A stretch of 64,000 bases of DNA from Dyadobacter sp. CY323 (GCF_021390245.1 NZ_JAJUXH010000005.1:310001-374000); one strand, 5' to 3'; positions 7,534 through 17,553 are shown, counted from the first letter of the stretch. Notes: generated by a model not told the origin, from the letters alone. Made by a program: numbers and translations.

Positions 7534-8304
7534 TTAAGCAATGATTACTTTTCTACGTTCACTAGCAGATGTATGGACGGCATTGACCAGATTTACCAGG
7601 TGCAAATGCTGGTCGGCCCACTGCCGTATTAACACCGGGGTTTTTAATAATTCAAATGCTGAACGCACATGTTCTATCTGATTTTCATCAAAACCAAACA
7701 GCTCCATATCGGTATCTTTGTACTGTTCAATTCCGTTTCGCGTATAACCGTAGATCGAATATTGAGAAACCTGTGTATCTACGACCCGATCGCTGGCCGT
7801 ACCACGCTGACCAATCAACTCATGCCTTTCCTGGAAAGGGGACCCCGCGGGGAGTTGTGTGCTAATTTCAATACTGCAAAGCACCCCGGTATCCAGGCGT
7901 AAAATGATGTTGATGGATTGCTTTTCCCGAACTGCAAATACCGACATCGTTTTTCCCCCGCTTATAAATTCGCAAAGATCAATTTCACGGTAAATCAGCG
8001 CATCAACAGACCATTGATCAGGGGATGCCAAACAGCTGAAGCGAAACAGACACGCATTTTCGACCACAGAATCCGCGATGATCTTTCGTAATTCGGTGAA
8101 AGCACGATTGACCCTCCAGGTAAGCAATGGCTGCTGATTTGTTTTAGGCAGAGAGGCTAGCAAATGCCAACCCGGGAGTAGCTGAAGTGAATCGCCTGGT
8201 TGAGAGAAAGTACTTAAACTAAGAGGCTGGTCAACTTTTACATTGTACTTGTCGAGTAGCTCCTGTAATGCCACTTCGGTGGCTTTACTTCTAGATTGTT
8301 CCAT
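7534..8304 (-). CDS. Protein resembling the C-terminal half of a Gfo/Idh/MocA oxidoreductase
   Basis: 256 residues without a glycine-rich Rossmann motif at the front. Parts such as IDLCEFISGGKTMSVFAV, GVLCSIEISTQLPAG and ENQIEHVRSAFELLKTP resemble the substrate domain seen at the back of Gfo/Idh/MocA proteins. It lies in tandem with a full oxidoreductase (6441-7520) and a SIS-domain isomerase (8318-9073), so it probably works with them, perhaps as a partner subunit or a degenerate homologue. The start ATG at 8304 gives a 13-base gap to the upstream gene. No catalytic lysine could be placed. The family link is tentative. Confidence 0.7.
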   Translation of the reverse strand: MEQSRSKATEVALQELLDKYNVKVDQPLSLSTFSQPGDSLQLLPGWHLLASLPKTNQQPLLTWRVNRAFTELRKIIADSVVENACLFRFSCLASPDQWSVDALIYREIDLCEFISGGKTMSVFAVREKQSINIILRLDTGVLCSIEISTQLPAGSPFQERHELIGQRGTASDRVVDTQVSQYSIYGYTRNGIEQYKDTDMELFGFDENQIEHVRSAFELLKTPVLIRQWADQHLHLVNLVNAVHTSASERRKVIIA

Positions 8305-8317
8305 GCATTTTAATGAT

Positions 8318-9073
8318 TTACAAAGACTTTACGCGGGGGAAATATTTCTTAACGTATTTGGCATTAATCTCATCTCCACCAGGTGCATTCGCACTGGACC
8401 AAACGGGGGGAGTTATGCCCCTTTCGACGCACTTTTTTACTGTGGCTATCTCTAAGCGGTGTGCAATGTAAAAATCGACAATGTTCGAAATGGGGGCGAT
8501 CGCTGTATCGAATCCGTCAACATTAACCACAGCGTCACCCACAGGATTGTAATCGTCGATGCACACATCGGCATAATCAAACAGGTTTTTCTTGTTCGGG
8601 TGGCGAATGAAATGGTCCTCCGGCATATCATTCTGCCAGAAAGATGAGCTTACGGCAATTATTTTTGCGCCATTTTCCCTGGCTTCCATCGCGGCATCAA
8701 TCGTTGCAGCATTAATCCCTATGTTATGAAAAATGATAAGCACATCGTCTTTTTGAAGCTTGAAATACTTTACAATGCTTCTTCCATAATTGACCGTCCG
8801 TTCCAGTTCAAGGTATTTCAATGCCTGGTTAAATACCGAAAGCCCTGTTTCCATGAGCGGATTAATATTTGCCAGTCCACCAGCCCTGAAAAACATTTCG
8901 CCCATCACCAGCGTGGTGTGCCCGCCACCCCCATATACATGGATAAGCTGGTCTTTCGCTATCGCGCCCGCCATCAGATCGGCGGCCTTTTCAATATTTT
9001 CTGCCTGTTCGGTTTCTACTTTCTGCAGATTGGCTATTACTTGCTGTAAATAGCCCATATCATTTGTTTCCAT
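8318..9073 (-). CDS. SIS-domain sugar isomerase-like protein
   Basis: 251 residues. The SIS (phosphosugar isomerase) fold is indicated by DQLIHVYGGGGHTTLVMGEM near residues 40-60 and by DVLIIFHNIGINAATID, the second strand and loop where phosphosugar normally binds. GAKIIAVSSS follows as the third strand. The family acts on phosphorylated sugars in the cytoplasm or senses them. It sits 12 bases before a TIM-barrel gene and 13 bases after the Gfo-like half protein in the same direction, so it is probably part of a sugar catabolic operon. The exact reaction is not known. Confidence 0.8.
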   Translation of the reverse strand: METNDMGYLQQVIANLQKVETEQAENIEKAADLMAGAIAKDQLIHVYGGGGHTTLVMGEMFFRAGGLANINPLMETGLSVFNQALKYLELERTVNYGRSIVKYFKLQKDDVLIIFHNIGINAATIDAAMEARENGAKIIAVSSSFWQNDMPEDHFIRHPNKKNLFDYADVCIDDYNPVGDAVVNVDGFDTAIAPISNIVDFYIAHRLEIATVKKCVERGITPPVWSSANAPGGDEINAKYVKKYFPRVKSL

Positions 9074-9085
9074 TGTATTCAGTGC

Positions 9086-10132
9086 TTATTTGATACGATA
9101 TTTTTCATCCAATACTTCTCCGTACGCGTCGCCGAGCATCTTCCACATTTCAAGTGCTCTCGGAGCCGCCAGCACGGTGCCATGACCGCCGCGGTACGTC
9201 CATGCAAACAGACTGTCGGTACCCATATCATTATAGAGATGGACGATCTCCTTGATCTCGGAAAGATCATCAGGCTCCTGATAGTAGTTCATCAGCCACC
9301 GTTGTGACTCCTTACCGTATTTTTTGGCAACATCAATGGTCTGCTGCGTGATTGATTTAAAGTAGCTCCGTGGTAATTTATAGCTAATGATAGTGGTACT
9401 GAATACATCAAAAGAATTTACTTTTGCTACCTTATCCCAGTTATCGTAGCCCCTGTTTTCTTTCACATAGTAGTTGTTGATCGTTGCATGTACGCATACC
9501 ACGATCTTACTTGCCGGGCGTATCGCTTTAATTTTATCGGAAGCGACTTCAAGAATTCGTAAAGCGTTGGTTTCTCTGAATTCAACTACCTCTTTGGTAA
9601 GCATACGAGGCATTTTGTAATTATATTCTTCTCTAAATTTCTGCTTACAAGTATCACAACGACATGCCCAATCGTCGCCTGGGCCACCTGTAATAGAGGC
9701 ATAACTTTTCGGAAGCGCATAATGGGGCTCATCCCAGAAGAAACCGTCAGCATCAACCTCGTAAGCCAGTTTTTCACAAATCCTATAAAAGTATTCCTTA
9801 AAAGCTTTGGTGTTGAAGCAGACCGCAGGCAGCTGTTCTCCTGTAAATGCTGAGACTTGCCGGTTTCCCGGGTTATTGGTCAGAAATATGCTTGGTGGTT
9901 CGCCGCCAAACCATTTCCCTATTCCCCAGGTATCCAGATAAACTTTCAACCCCAGGTTCTTTGCAACTTTTGTCACTTCTATGATATTGGGGAACCAGAA
10001 GTCGATATCAAATTCGGATAATGCCAGGATAACCGCATTACAGTTATGCGAGATCATTTCTTTGAAATCCTTCTCTGCATGTTCAGGATAACTTAGGCCG
10101 TAATAACTTACGCCTGTTTCTTTTACGCTCAT
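9086..10132 (-). CDS. TIM-barrel glycoside-hydrolase-like protein
   Basis: 348 residues without an obvious signal peptide, so probably cytoplasmic. Barrel-like features are present: NCNAVILALSEFDIDFWFPN, DADGFFWDEPHYALP (an acidic cluster at a strand end typical of catalytic carboxylates), and DSLFAWTYRGG near the end. WACRCDTCKQKF holds a Cys cluster sometimes seen after the fourth strand in uncharacterised glycoside-hydrolase-like proteins. The gene is 12 bases upstream of the SIS gene on the same strand. I cannot assign a numbered GH family. It may process an imported oligosaccharide. Confidence 0.72.
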   Translation of the reverse strand: MSVKETGVSYYGLSYPEHAEKDFKEMISHNCNAVILALSEFDIDFWFPNIIEVTKVAKNLGLKVYLDTWGIGKWFGGEPPSIFLTNNPGNRQVSAFTGEQLPAVCFNTKAFKEYFYRICEKLAYEVDADGFFWDEPHYALPKSYASITGGPGDDWACRCDTCKQKFREEYNYKMPRMLTKEVVEFRETNALRILEVASDKIKAIRPASKIVVCVHATINNYYVKENRGYDNWDKVAKVNSFDVFSTTIISYKLPRSYFKSITQQTIDVAKKYGKESQRWLMNYYQEPDDLSEIKEIVHLYNDMGTDSLFAWTYRGGHGTVLAAPRALEMWKMLGDAYGEVLDEKYRIK

Positions 10133-10335
10133 AAAAACTGGATTGGTTGAATAATTATAAATCGGTATTAAACTCCCCGTTCTACTATCTGATAGTATAG
10201 CTGTAAGGGCGCCTGACTGGTGTCTTGCTTATGGTTTTACGAGATCCATGCGAATCAAATTCAGCGGAAGACGGAACAAAACGGTTAAAGAAAACGCTAG
10301 CTGTTATTAATATACGCGAACAGTTTTTTTCACCT

Positions 10336-11367
10336 TTACGACTTTTTATTTTGATCAAACCACTTCTTGGATGCCCCCATCAGGTCAATCCCTTCCATAA
10401 TTAAACCTCTGTATTCCTCAATCGTCGGTTTCCAGAATGTTTGTAAAAAACCCATCAATCTTGCATCCGGAATGTGCTCACTGCAAAACTTGACGGTGTT
10501 GCCTATACCGGTAGTGATCTTTTGATCATTGCTCGAAGTAGGGATTTGATCATAGCCATGTGATTCCAGCTCCAGATAAGCGTTGACATACGTCTTCTTG
10601 GGTTCTGTAAGCGTCTTAAAATCAAACTGGTCCTGGTAATACCAGTTGCTCTGAATGACCGATTTCGGCATTTTTTTGTAAAAAGTTTCAGGGTTATGCC
10701 AAACATAATCCGACCAGATCCAGGGGCGTGCTCCCCCTTTCATAACCTCTCCTATTATAAAATAGAAATCCGCCCACCATAGATCATTCTTCCGGATCAC
10801 CGTATAATCGAAATGCCGCTGATGTTGTTCCGTTTCCTCATCCAGTCCCAGGTGAAAAAAACGTGGTTTATCGAAGATATCAATTGCTTCCGCGATCAGG
10901 TCTTTGCAAACATTATAATACTTATCGGTTGACAACATTCGGGAATATTCCTTCATCCACGCATCGTGTGTGGATGAGAAGTTCAACATGGGGATAGGCT
11001 CCAAACCTAGCTTACGAATCTTAGCTAGTTCTTCACGTAGGCGTTCTGGTGTCCAAGCGTTTCTAACAGCTATCTCGGGGTGGCTATTCCATCTAACGGA
11101 ATCGTCAAGATTGATAAGCACGACATTCATGCCAGAATCAGCCATTTTCCTTAAAGCGTCATTCCAGAGAGCCTCGTTTGGCTCAAACTCTTCTCTCAAA
11201 CCGCCATACTTGGCAATACCCGCAGCAAAGTTAAAGGAAAGGTGTAGCAGCCCAGCCCACACCTTGCTCGGTGGCGGCGCTACCCGCCCGGCGATGAGCG
11301 AGCCAGGAATCGTTGCTAATATACTTGCTGCCGTGGCCTGTCTGATAAATTCTCTTCTGGTATTCAT
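10336..11367 (-). CDS. Secreted TIM-barrel protein, GH20-like motif (paralogue of 5351-6430)
   Basis: 343 residues, starting MNTRREFIRQATAASILATI, a twin-arginine signal (RREFIRQ). It is clearly paralogous to the product of 5351-6430. Shared stretches include KVWAGLLHLSFN, FDKPRFFHLGLDEETEQHQ, KGGARPWIWSDYVW and MGFLQTFWKPTIEEYRGL. The HLGxDEE motif resembles the catalytic acid pair of GH20-type enzymes. It lies directly downstream of susD (11408) in the same direction, so it is likely the main secreted enzyme of the locus. About 200 non-coding bases separate it from the next gene. Two copies may act on different linkages; this is inference. Confidence 0.8.
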   Translation of the reverse strand: MNTRREFIRQATAASILATIPGSLIAGRVAPPPSKVWAGLLHLSFNFAAGIAKYGGLREEFEPNEALWNDALRKMADSGMNVVLINLDDSVRWNSHPEIAVRNAWTPERLREELAKIRKLGLEPIPMLNFSSTHDAWMKEYSRMLSTDKYYNVCKDLIAEAIDIFDKPRFFHLGLDEETEQHQRHFDYTVIRKNDLWWADFYFIIGEVMKGGARPWIWSDYVWHNPETFYKKMPKSVIQSNWYYQDQFDFKTLTEPKKTYVNAYLELESHGYDQIPTSSNDQKITTGIGNTVKFCSEHIPDARLMGFLQTFWKPTIEEYRGLIMEGIDLMGASKKWFDQNKKS

Positions 11368-11407
11368 ATGTATATCTGGTATTTGATTGGGCTGGAATAT
11401 GATCGGG

Positions 11408-12838
11408 TTAGTACCCTGGATTTTGGTCCGCGGTGGGATTTAGAGCGCTGTTATAGTTGAGTTCCGAGACAGGGAGAGGCCACAAATAGTGTTTTTCCGA
11501 AATCGATTTTTTCGTTGCGGCTTTAATGTAGTCATTGGCTTTCCCTGTTCTTTTCAGATCGAGCCAACGTTTTCCCTCGGCCTGGGTTTCATACCCCCGC
11601 TCTTTACGGACTAATTCGATGAACGATTCCTTGCTGTAATTCGCCAGCTTGTAATCCACCGGGGATACCTGGGCCGTATTGTAACCATACGCCCGGCGAC
11701 GGACCTTGTTCAATGCCTCCAGTCCCAGGGTTGTAGGGCGCCCCTCAGCTTCGCAGGACGCTTCCGCGTACAACAGCAGCACGTCAGCATATCTGTATAA
11801 AGGGTAATCCGTTCGCGGCTGAAGGTTAGCGGCGTCCGAAAACTTTTTATTGAGGATGGTATTATCCCCCAGCCCAAATGACCATTTGTACCAGTTATAG
11901 CTTTTTCTCAAATCCTTATCGTCCCAGGACGCATACACCGGCTGCTCAAGAGTGCTGTATAACGCCATGTATCCCGCTTGCAGCAGATAAGGCGTACCCA
12001 CGCCGTTTGTATATAGCGGATAAGCCCATGATTGTTCCTGGGAAAATTTGAAATAGAAGATTTCTTCTGGCGAAGACACCACATCTGCCCCGAATAGTTT
12101 CAAAAAATCGTCCGGTTTGGCGACTTCAACGAGGCTGTACTTGGACGATGATATCACTTCATTGGCTTTGCTGCTTGCCTGTGCGTGGTCTCCCAGATAA
12201 AAGTATACGTCGGCGAGCAGTGATTTGGCTGCCCATTTTGTGGCCCGACCGGCAGCGGATACTGCATCCGGGAGATTGTCTTCCGCAAACAAAAGATCTT
12301 GTTTAATCAGATCATAAACGGCGTCTGTACTGCTCCTGGTCAGGCTTTCTTCTTCCATGTTATCCTGCGTGCGAATGATAACTCCTCCCCAGTTCCTTAC
12401 TAAATGAAAATATGTTAAGGCACGCAGGAATTTCGCTTCACCGATGAATTTGTTTTTGTCTGCTTCGCTAATACCCTTCCCGTTTGGCGCATTTTTAATA
12501 ACCAGGTTCGCATTCCGGATGCTCAGGTAGAAGTTATTCCATACCGTCCCCACACGGGTAATGTTAGTTCCATCCAGCCCCTGGAATTCACTTGGTGGTG
12601 CCCAGCTGGCCCTTCCCATGTGATAGTCGGTGGATGTTTCCAGCATGGCAACGTAAACGGCGCCAAACCCGTTTCCATTTCTTAGGGGTGAATATATCGC
12701 GGCAACGGCGCCGTCAACCTCGTCGGCAGTATTATAGAAAGTCTGAACCGCCAGCGACTTCGGCGCTTCTACCAATAAATCCTCACAAGATGTTAGAGAC
12801 ACTAAAAGGGCCAGAATTGTAATAATATATAGTTTCAT
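11408..12838 (-). CDS. SusD/RagB-family outer-membrane lipoprotein
   Basis: About 476 residues from the ATG at 12838. The signal peptide and lipobox are LALLVSLTSCEDLL, so the mature protein is anchored at the Cys. TPR-like helices of SusD are visible (KFIGEAKFLRALTYFHLV, WAAKSLLADVYFYLGDHAQA). The C-terminal SusD domain has YPLYRYADVLLLYAEASC and ALNKVRRRAYG, and it ends LNPTADQNPGY. By family knowledge SusD covers the SusC pore and binds the polymer at the cell surface. It follows susC by about 20 bases. The longer start at 12880 would overlap susC and is unlikely. Confidence 0.92.
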   Translation of the reverse strand: MKLYIITILALLVSLTSCEDLLVEAPKSLAVQTFYNTADEVDGAVAAIYSPLRNGNGFGAVYVAMLETSTDYHMGRASWAPPSEFQGLDGTNITRVGTVWNNFYLSIRNANLVIKNAPNGKGISEADKNKFIGEAKFLRALTYFHLVRNWGGVIIRTQDNMEEESLTRSSTDAVYDLIKQDLLFAEDNLPDAVSAAGRATKWAAKSLLADVYFYLGDHAQASSKANEVISSSKYSLVEVAKPDDFLKLFGADVVSSPEEIFYFKFSQEQSWAYPLYTNGVGTPYLLQAGYMALYSTLEQPVYASWDDKDLRKSYNWYKWSFGLGDNTILNKKFSDAANLQPRTDYPLYRYADVLLLYAEASCEAEGRPTTLGLEALNKVRRRAYGYNTAQVSPVDYKLANYSKESFIELVRKERGYETQAEGKRWLDLKRTGKANDYIKAATKKSISEKHYLWPLPVSELNYNSALNPTADQNPGY

Positions 12839-12857
12839 GTCTTTAATGTATTTAGCG

Positions 12858-15800
12858 TTAAAAATTGACCCGAATACCAACCATATATGACTTTGCAGTT
12901 GGGTAGGTAGAAAAATCTATCCCCTGTGCAATCGAGTTGGCACCTCCCATTGAGTTTACCTCGGGATCCCACCAGGAGTACTTCGTAAAAGTGATTAAGT
13001 TCTGGCCGCTCACATAGATCTTCGCGGCACGTATCCAATTGACGCCCCAGGTTTTTAAGGGCAGCGAATAACCCAGTTCTATATTGCGTAAGCGCAGATA
13101 GGATCCATTTTCAACGAAACGGTTTGCAAAGTTCAGCGTTTGGGTACGGGTGATACGCGGATATGCCGCATTGGTATTGTCCGGGGTCCAGTGGTTGTAA
13201 TAAACCTCTTTTAGCATGTTGTTCCCGTAGCCATAATGCAGCGTATTCCCTACTCCGCTGATATTGACAATGTCATTTCCCTGCGAACCCTGCAGGAATA
13301 AATTCAGGTCCAATCCTTTGAAGGACATGGTAGAATTGAGGCCATAAATAAAATCCGGATTTGGGTTCCCAATAATAGTCTTGTCATTCAAATTAATAGC
13401 GCCATCGTTATTTATGTCCTGATATTGGATTGCGCCCTTCTCATTATAGCCATTTTCAAGGTATCCGTAGAAGACGCCCAGCTCCTCGCCTTCCCGGAGC
13501 AGCGTGGTATTGTCTGAGAAAACAAGCATATCCACAGCCCCACCCAGAATATCCTGGTGACCGTATAGTTTAACTACCTTGGTTTTATTGAAAGCGATAT
13601 TTCCGTTGACATCCCATTTAAAAGCGCCGTCTATCAAATTCGCATTTACTGAGAACTCAAATCCCTTGTTCCGGATCTGCCCGATATTCCGGATGGTACT
13701 GGTGTAACCCAATGAAGAAGGCAGCTGAACGGTATTGAGAAGGTCACGGGTATTTTTAACATAATAGTCGGCCGTGATCTGAATTCTGTTTTGCATAATA
13801 GCCAGATCCATCCCAATGTCGGACTGCTCGGTCGTTTCCCATTTCAGGTTTCCCGGGAGTACCGTACCTGGCGCAAATGTATTATAAAGCGTATTGCCGA
13901 AAACATTTTTACCCGAAGATAGCTGGCTCAAAGTAGCGTAGGCATTAATTGCCTGCGAACCCGTTTGCCCCCAGCTTGTCCGAAGTTTAAGATCCGTTAT
14001 GAAGGGAATATTCTCCATAAACTTTTCTTGCTTGATTCTCCATGCTAATGCGGCCGATGGAAAATGTCCCCATTTATTTCCCTCACTATATTTAGAAGAT
14101 CCGTCGGCGCGAAAGCTCAATGTTGCAAGTACCCGGTTGTCGAAGTTGTAGTTTAGCCTTCCCAGGTAAGATAATAATACCGATTTGGAATATCCGGAAC
14201 CGGGAATACCGGGTATTGAAGCCGACGCAAGATTATAGGTTTCAGTAACATCACTTAAAAACCCGGTGCCTGAGCCGCTCAGCGATGTGCTGGTGAAATC
14301 CTGGACCGTAAATCCGCCCAACGCAGAGAGTGAGTGCTTTCCAAACAATTTGGTATAGCTGATCGTATTTTCATTTAAAAGGCTTGTAAACTGGCTGCTG
14401 GACACGCTTGCGCTGCCCTGTGAATTAACATATTTCCGTGTTTGATAGTAATCGCTCCGGTCATCACTGTTTTCAACACCTCCGTAGACTTTCAATATCA
14501 ACCCGCCGATTGGTTCATAACTAATCGAAGCATTTGCCATTACTTTATTGGATAGCGCTGCATCTTTTGTTTCGTTAATAAAGTTTAAGGGGTTGGTCAG
14601 ACCTTCTGACAGAAATGGATAAGCTGTCGATAATACCCTGTACGTACCATTCTCGTTATAGGGGGTAAGCGTGGGGGGCGCTACCAGAGAAGCACTGATG
14701 AGCGAGGCACCGAACCGTGCCCCGGACGAATTTTGCCTGTCTGTTATGTTCCTGGAAAGTGTTGACGAGAAGTTTGCTTGGATTTTCGAACTTAGCGCGT
14801 GATGAATATTGGTACGAAGGGAGTAACGTTTATAATTACTGCCTTTGATAATACCTTTTTGATCAAAAATACTCCCCGAAAGAGAGAACTGGGTTTTCTC
14901 ATTTCCTGCACTGATATTTAAGGAATGATTTTGGATCGGGGCCTTCTGAAAAACGAAATCCTGCCAGTCAAATCCATTGCCAAAACCGTTGATTTGATCC
15001 TCGGTAAAATAGATGCCTTGTCCATCATTTATCCGTTGCTCATTATAAAACCGGGCATATTCGACCGCATTCATAAATTCCAGCTTCTTCCGTAATTGCT
15101 GCGAACCATATGTTGATTCGTAATCTACCTGCATTTTCCCCTGCTTCCCGGACTTGGTAGTAATGAGTACAACCCCATTGGCTCCCCTCGATCCATAAAT
15201 TGCGATGGCTGATGCATCCTTCAGTACTTCGATACTTTCGATATCCGCATTATTGAGGATCAACGGGCTGCCATTTGAAGGAAAGCCATCGATAACGTAA
15301 AGCGGCTCATTACTTCCTTGAATGGAGTTTGTCCCTCTGATACGAACACTGACCCCCGCCCCGGGCGCGCCCGTATTTTGCTTAACCTGCACACCCGAGG
15401 CCCTTCCCGAAAGTGCCTGCATTACATTCGCCGCAGGAAAAGAATTTATCTCCTCTCCCTTGATGGTAGACACCGAGCCTGTCAGGTCGCTCTTTTTTAC
15501 AGTGCCGTATCCTACCACCACAAGCTCGTCAAGGGAACGCGTATCCACACTCAATGCGATACTCAGGCTGGTTTTTGTACCGACTTCAATCTCCCGGCTG
15601 ATGTAACCAACAAAACTGAATATCAATACGCCCGCATCATTTTGCAGGGAAATTTCGAAATTACCGTCCGCATCCGTGGTGGTGCCTTGTGAAGTTCCTT
15701 TTACAACGATACTTACTCCCGGCAGCACCCCGCCCTTTTCATCGGTAACTTTTCCATTAATCAGCTGGAATATGGGCTGGTCGTGATGGATAGATGATTT

Positions 15801-16223
15801 CGTAGAATCAATATGATGTTGTATATTCCTCTCTTTTAAATTCCTGAAAATTACGATGGTTGCATTAGGGCCTTCTTCAAAAGACAGCCCCGTCCCGTCC
15901 AGTACGTGCCTCATGATCTGTTCAACTGACATTACCTCATTGGGTAAGGATACCTTCTTAAACTGGGAAACATTTTCCAAGGAATAAGCCATTCTGAACC
16001 CGGATGCTTTTCCTATTTTATTTAGCGCACTGCGTAATAATTCATTTTCAATTTCGAGCTTTATCCTTTTTTCCTGAATGCTCTGGCCATTTATCGTACT
16101 GGCCAGCATCAACTGCGTAGAACACAAGACAATGGTAATAATACATACACTGATCCTCATGATAAAATGATTTTGACTTGGCATTATACAATGCCATTTA
16201 CACTCGGTAAAGAAATTTTTCAT
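12858..16223 (-). CDS. SusC/RagA-family TonB-dependent receptor with STN domain
   Basis: About 1121 residues from the ATG at 16223 (MKNFFTECKWHCIMP); this leader style, with a delayed hydrophobic core (ISVCIITIVLCSTQLMLAS), is usual for this family. Order: signal, STN domain (about 55-110), carboxypeptidase-regulatory-like domain (GKVTDEKGGVLPGVSIVVKG), TonB box and plug (ELVVVGYGTVKKSDLTGSV, PLYVIDGFPSNGSPLIL), then a barrel ending KSYMVGIRVNF. It would import a large glycan fragment with SusD. The STN domain fits signalling to the FecR protein at 16510-17553. About 290 bases with no gene separate the two. Confidence 0.93.
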   Translation of the reverse strand: MKNFFTECKWHCIMPSQNHFIMRISVCIITIVLCSTQLMLASTINGQSIQEKRIKLEIENELLRSALNKIGKASGFRMAYSLENVSQFKKVSLPNEVMSVEQIMRHVLDGTGLSFEEGPNATIVIFRNLKERNIQHHIDSTKSSIHHDQPIFQLINGKVTDEKGGVLPGVSIVVKGTSQGTTTDADGNFEISLQNDAGVLIFSFVGYISREIEVGTKTSLSIALSVDTRSLDELVVVGYGTVKKSDLTGSVSTIKGEEINSFPAANVMQALSGRASGVQVKQNTGAPGAGVSVRIRGTNSIQGSNEPLYVIDGFPSNGSPLILNNADIESIEVLKDASAIAIYGSRGANGVVLITTKSGKQGKMQVDYESTYGSQQLRKKLEFMNAVEYARFYNEQRINDGQGIYFTEDQINGFGNGFDWQDFVFQKAPIQNHSLNISAGNEKTQFSLSGSIFDQKGIIKGSNYKRYSLRTNIHHALSSKIQANFSSTLSRNITDRQNSSGARFGASLISASLVAPPTLTPYNENGTYRVLSTAYPFLSEGLTNPLNFINETKDAALSNKVMANASISYEPIGGLILKVYGGVENSDDRSDYYQTRKYVNSQGSASVSSSQFTSLLNENTISYTKLFGKHSLSALGGFTVQDFTSTSLSGSGTGFLSDVTETYNLASASIPGIPGSGYSKSVLLSYLGRLNYNFDNRVLATLSFRADGSSKYSEGNKWGHFPSAALAWRIKQEKFMENIPFITDLKLRTSWGQTGSQAINAYATLSQLSSGKNVFGNTLYNTFAPGTVLPGNLKWETTEQSDIGMDLAIMQNRIQITADYYVKNTRDLLNTVQLPSSLGYTSTIRNIGQIRNKGFEFSVNANLIDGAFKWDVNGNIAFNKTKVVKLYGHQDILGGAVDMLVFSDNTTLLREGEELGVFYGYLENGYNEKGAIQYQDINNDGAINLNDKTIIGNPNPDFIYGLNSTMSFKGLDLNLFLQGSQGNDIVNISGVGNTLHYGYGNNMLKEVYYNHWTPDNTNAAYPRITRTQTLNFANRFVENGSYLRLRNIELGYSLPLKTWGVNWIRAAKIYVSGQNLITFTKYSWWDPEVNSMGGANSIAQGIDFSTYPTAKSYMVGIRVNF

Positions 16224-16509
16224 AAAATTCAGGAGTTTGAAATTAAACAATAACGCGTCAGGCCAACCCATTTTGCTTACGAGAGCAAAAGGGGATGTAA
16301 ACAAGCTGTACTCTTTTGTAGGATAGGATTTATATAGGGTTTAGACGAACGGATACTTCACTAAGATTATGACGTCGGGTAAAAATAAATCGTTAATACT
16401 CACGTATACACTGATTTTTTCAGTATGATTTGATTCAGTAGCTCTATAAACTGAACTATTGACTATAAGTTTTTCCTAACAGGCAAAGGCGTAAATACGG
16501 GCTTTCAGA

Positions 16510-17553
16510 TCAATTACATCCATTGCCATCGATAACGATGTCCATGTCTGATTTCATTGTATAGGTTGAATTTTGAATAGAACACAAGGTTTGCAGCACA
16601 TTTTCAATGGATTCGGTACCAACGAATGAAGATACGATCCTGCAATGCTTCAATTTTTCGTTCTTAAACTGTATTGTCACGCCATATCGCTTCTCCAAGA
16701 ACTGAGCGATATCTTCAAAGCGAACCCCGTCAAATTCCATGTCGTATTTCGTCCATTCCGTCTCTTCCGGGTCAATTTCCTCTTGTATGACACTCGAACT
16801 CTCATTACTATACGTCAGCTGCTGATTGGGTAAAATGACGGCCAGGACTTTTGATCCATCTTCAATACGCACCTTGCCTTCAGCCACCGAAACAGTAATG
16901 TTATTTTGCTCGGGATAGGCTTTGATGTTAAACGCAGTACCCAAAACCACCGTTTTTAGTTTACCCGAATAGATGGTGAAGGGAGATCGTTTATTTTGGC
17001 TGGCATTTATCTTTTTTACTTCAAAATAAGCTTCTCCCTGCAAAGTCACTTCCCTGCTCGTGTTCGAGAAATTTGGATGGATATCCAGCGTACTGCCGGC
17101 CTGCAAAATGATGGAAGTCCCATCAGGTAAATTTATAGTACGAACATAATCGCTTGGCGTTCTGGAATCCGCTGCGACAAATGCTTGCTTGTTTTTCTCT
17201 GATGTCTGAGGTGACATCCAGAAATAGGCGCCAAACGAAAGCAGCAACAGGGTAACACAAGCCGCCACCAGCCAGCTGCGGGCAGGCAATAACCTCCGCG
17301 TTTTAGTAGGAATATTCCGGCTACTATTTATATTAGTTTTGTCCAGAGACAGAATGCCGCTAAAATTGGCTTTATTAAACAACTCAACTTCCTCTGAGGT
17401 GATGCTGCTATCATTCATCATAGCCTGTAGAACCTCCAGCAAGACCGGTTCATTCTCAATTGTGTTAAGCGATATCAGTTCATTATGTTCTGCCGGGCTC
17501 AGCTGATCTGATAGGTGTTGCTCCAGCAAATATTTTATTCTTTCCTTATTCAT
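16510..17553 (-). CDS. FecR-family anti-sigma factor
   Basis: About 347 residues from the ATG at 17553 (MNKERIKYLLEQHLSDQLSP). The N-terminal sigma-binding part is followed by a membrane segment near residues 90-108 (LVAACVTLLLLSFGAYFW). The periplasmic FecR domain has INLPDGTSIILQAGSTLDIH and VVLGTAFNIKAY. A DUF4974 domain ends the protein (FEDIAQFLEKRYGVTIQF). It lies between the sigma gene (17617-18252) and susC (12858-16223), all in the same direction, so it should hold that sigma factor until the receptor signals. The earlier start at 17580 is possible, but MNKERI matches the family better. Confidence 0.9.
   Translation of the reverse strand: MNKERIKYLLEQHLSDQLSPAEHNELISLNTIENEPVLLEVLQAMMNDSSITSEEVELFNKANFSGILSLDKTNINSSRNIPTKTRRLLPARSWLVAACVTLLLLSFGAYFWMSPQTSEKNKQAFVAADSRTPSDYVRTINLPDGTSIILQAGSTLDIHPNFSNTSREVTLQGEAYFEVKKINASQNKRSPFTIYSGKLKTVVLGTAFNIKAYPEQNNITVSVAEGKVRIEDGSKVLAVILPNQQLTYSNESSSVIQEEIDPEETEWTKYDMEFDGVRFEDIAQFLEKRYGVTIQFKNEKLKHCRIVSSFVGTESIENVLQTLCSIQNSTYTMKSDMDIVIDGNGCN

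Noticed and set aside
7836..7860. GC-rich block GGGGACCCCGCGGGGAG, similar in look to the mini-inserts
   Set aside because: It reads smoothly as coding (QLPAGSPF on the minus strand) with no break in frame or spacing, so it is ordinary coding sequence.
15355..15378. GC-rich stretch in susC (CCGGGCGCGCCCG)
   Set aside because: It codes for the conserved plug motif T-G-A-P-G-A-G-V-S, so it is normal.
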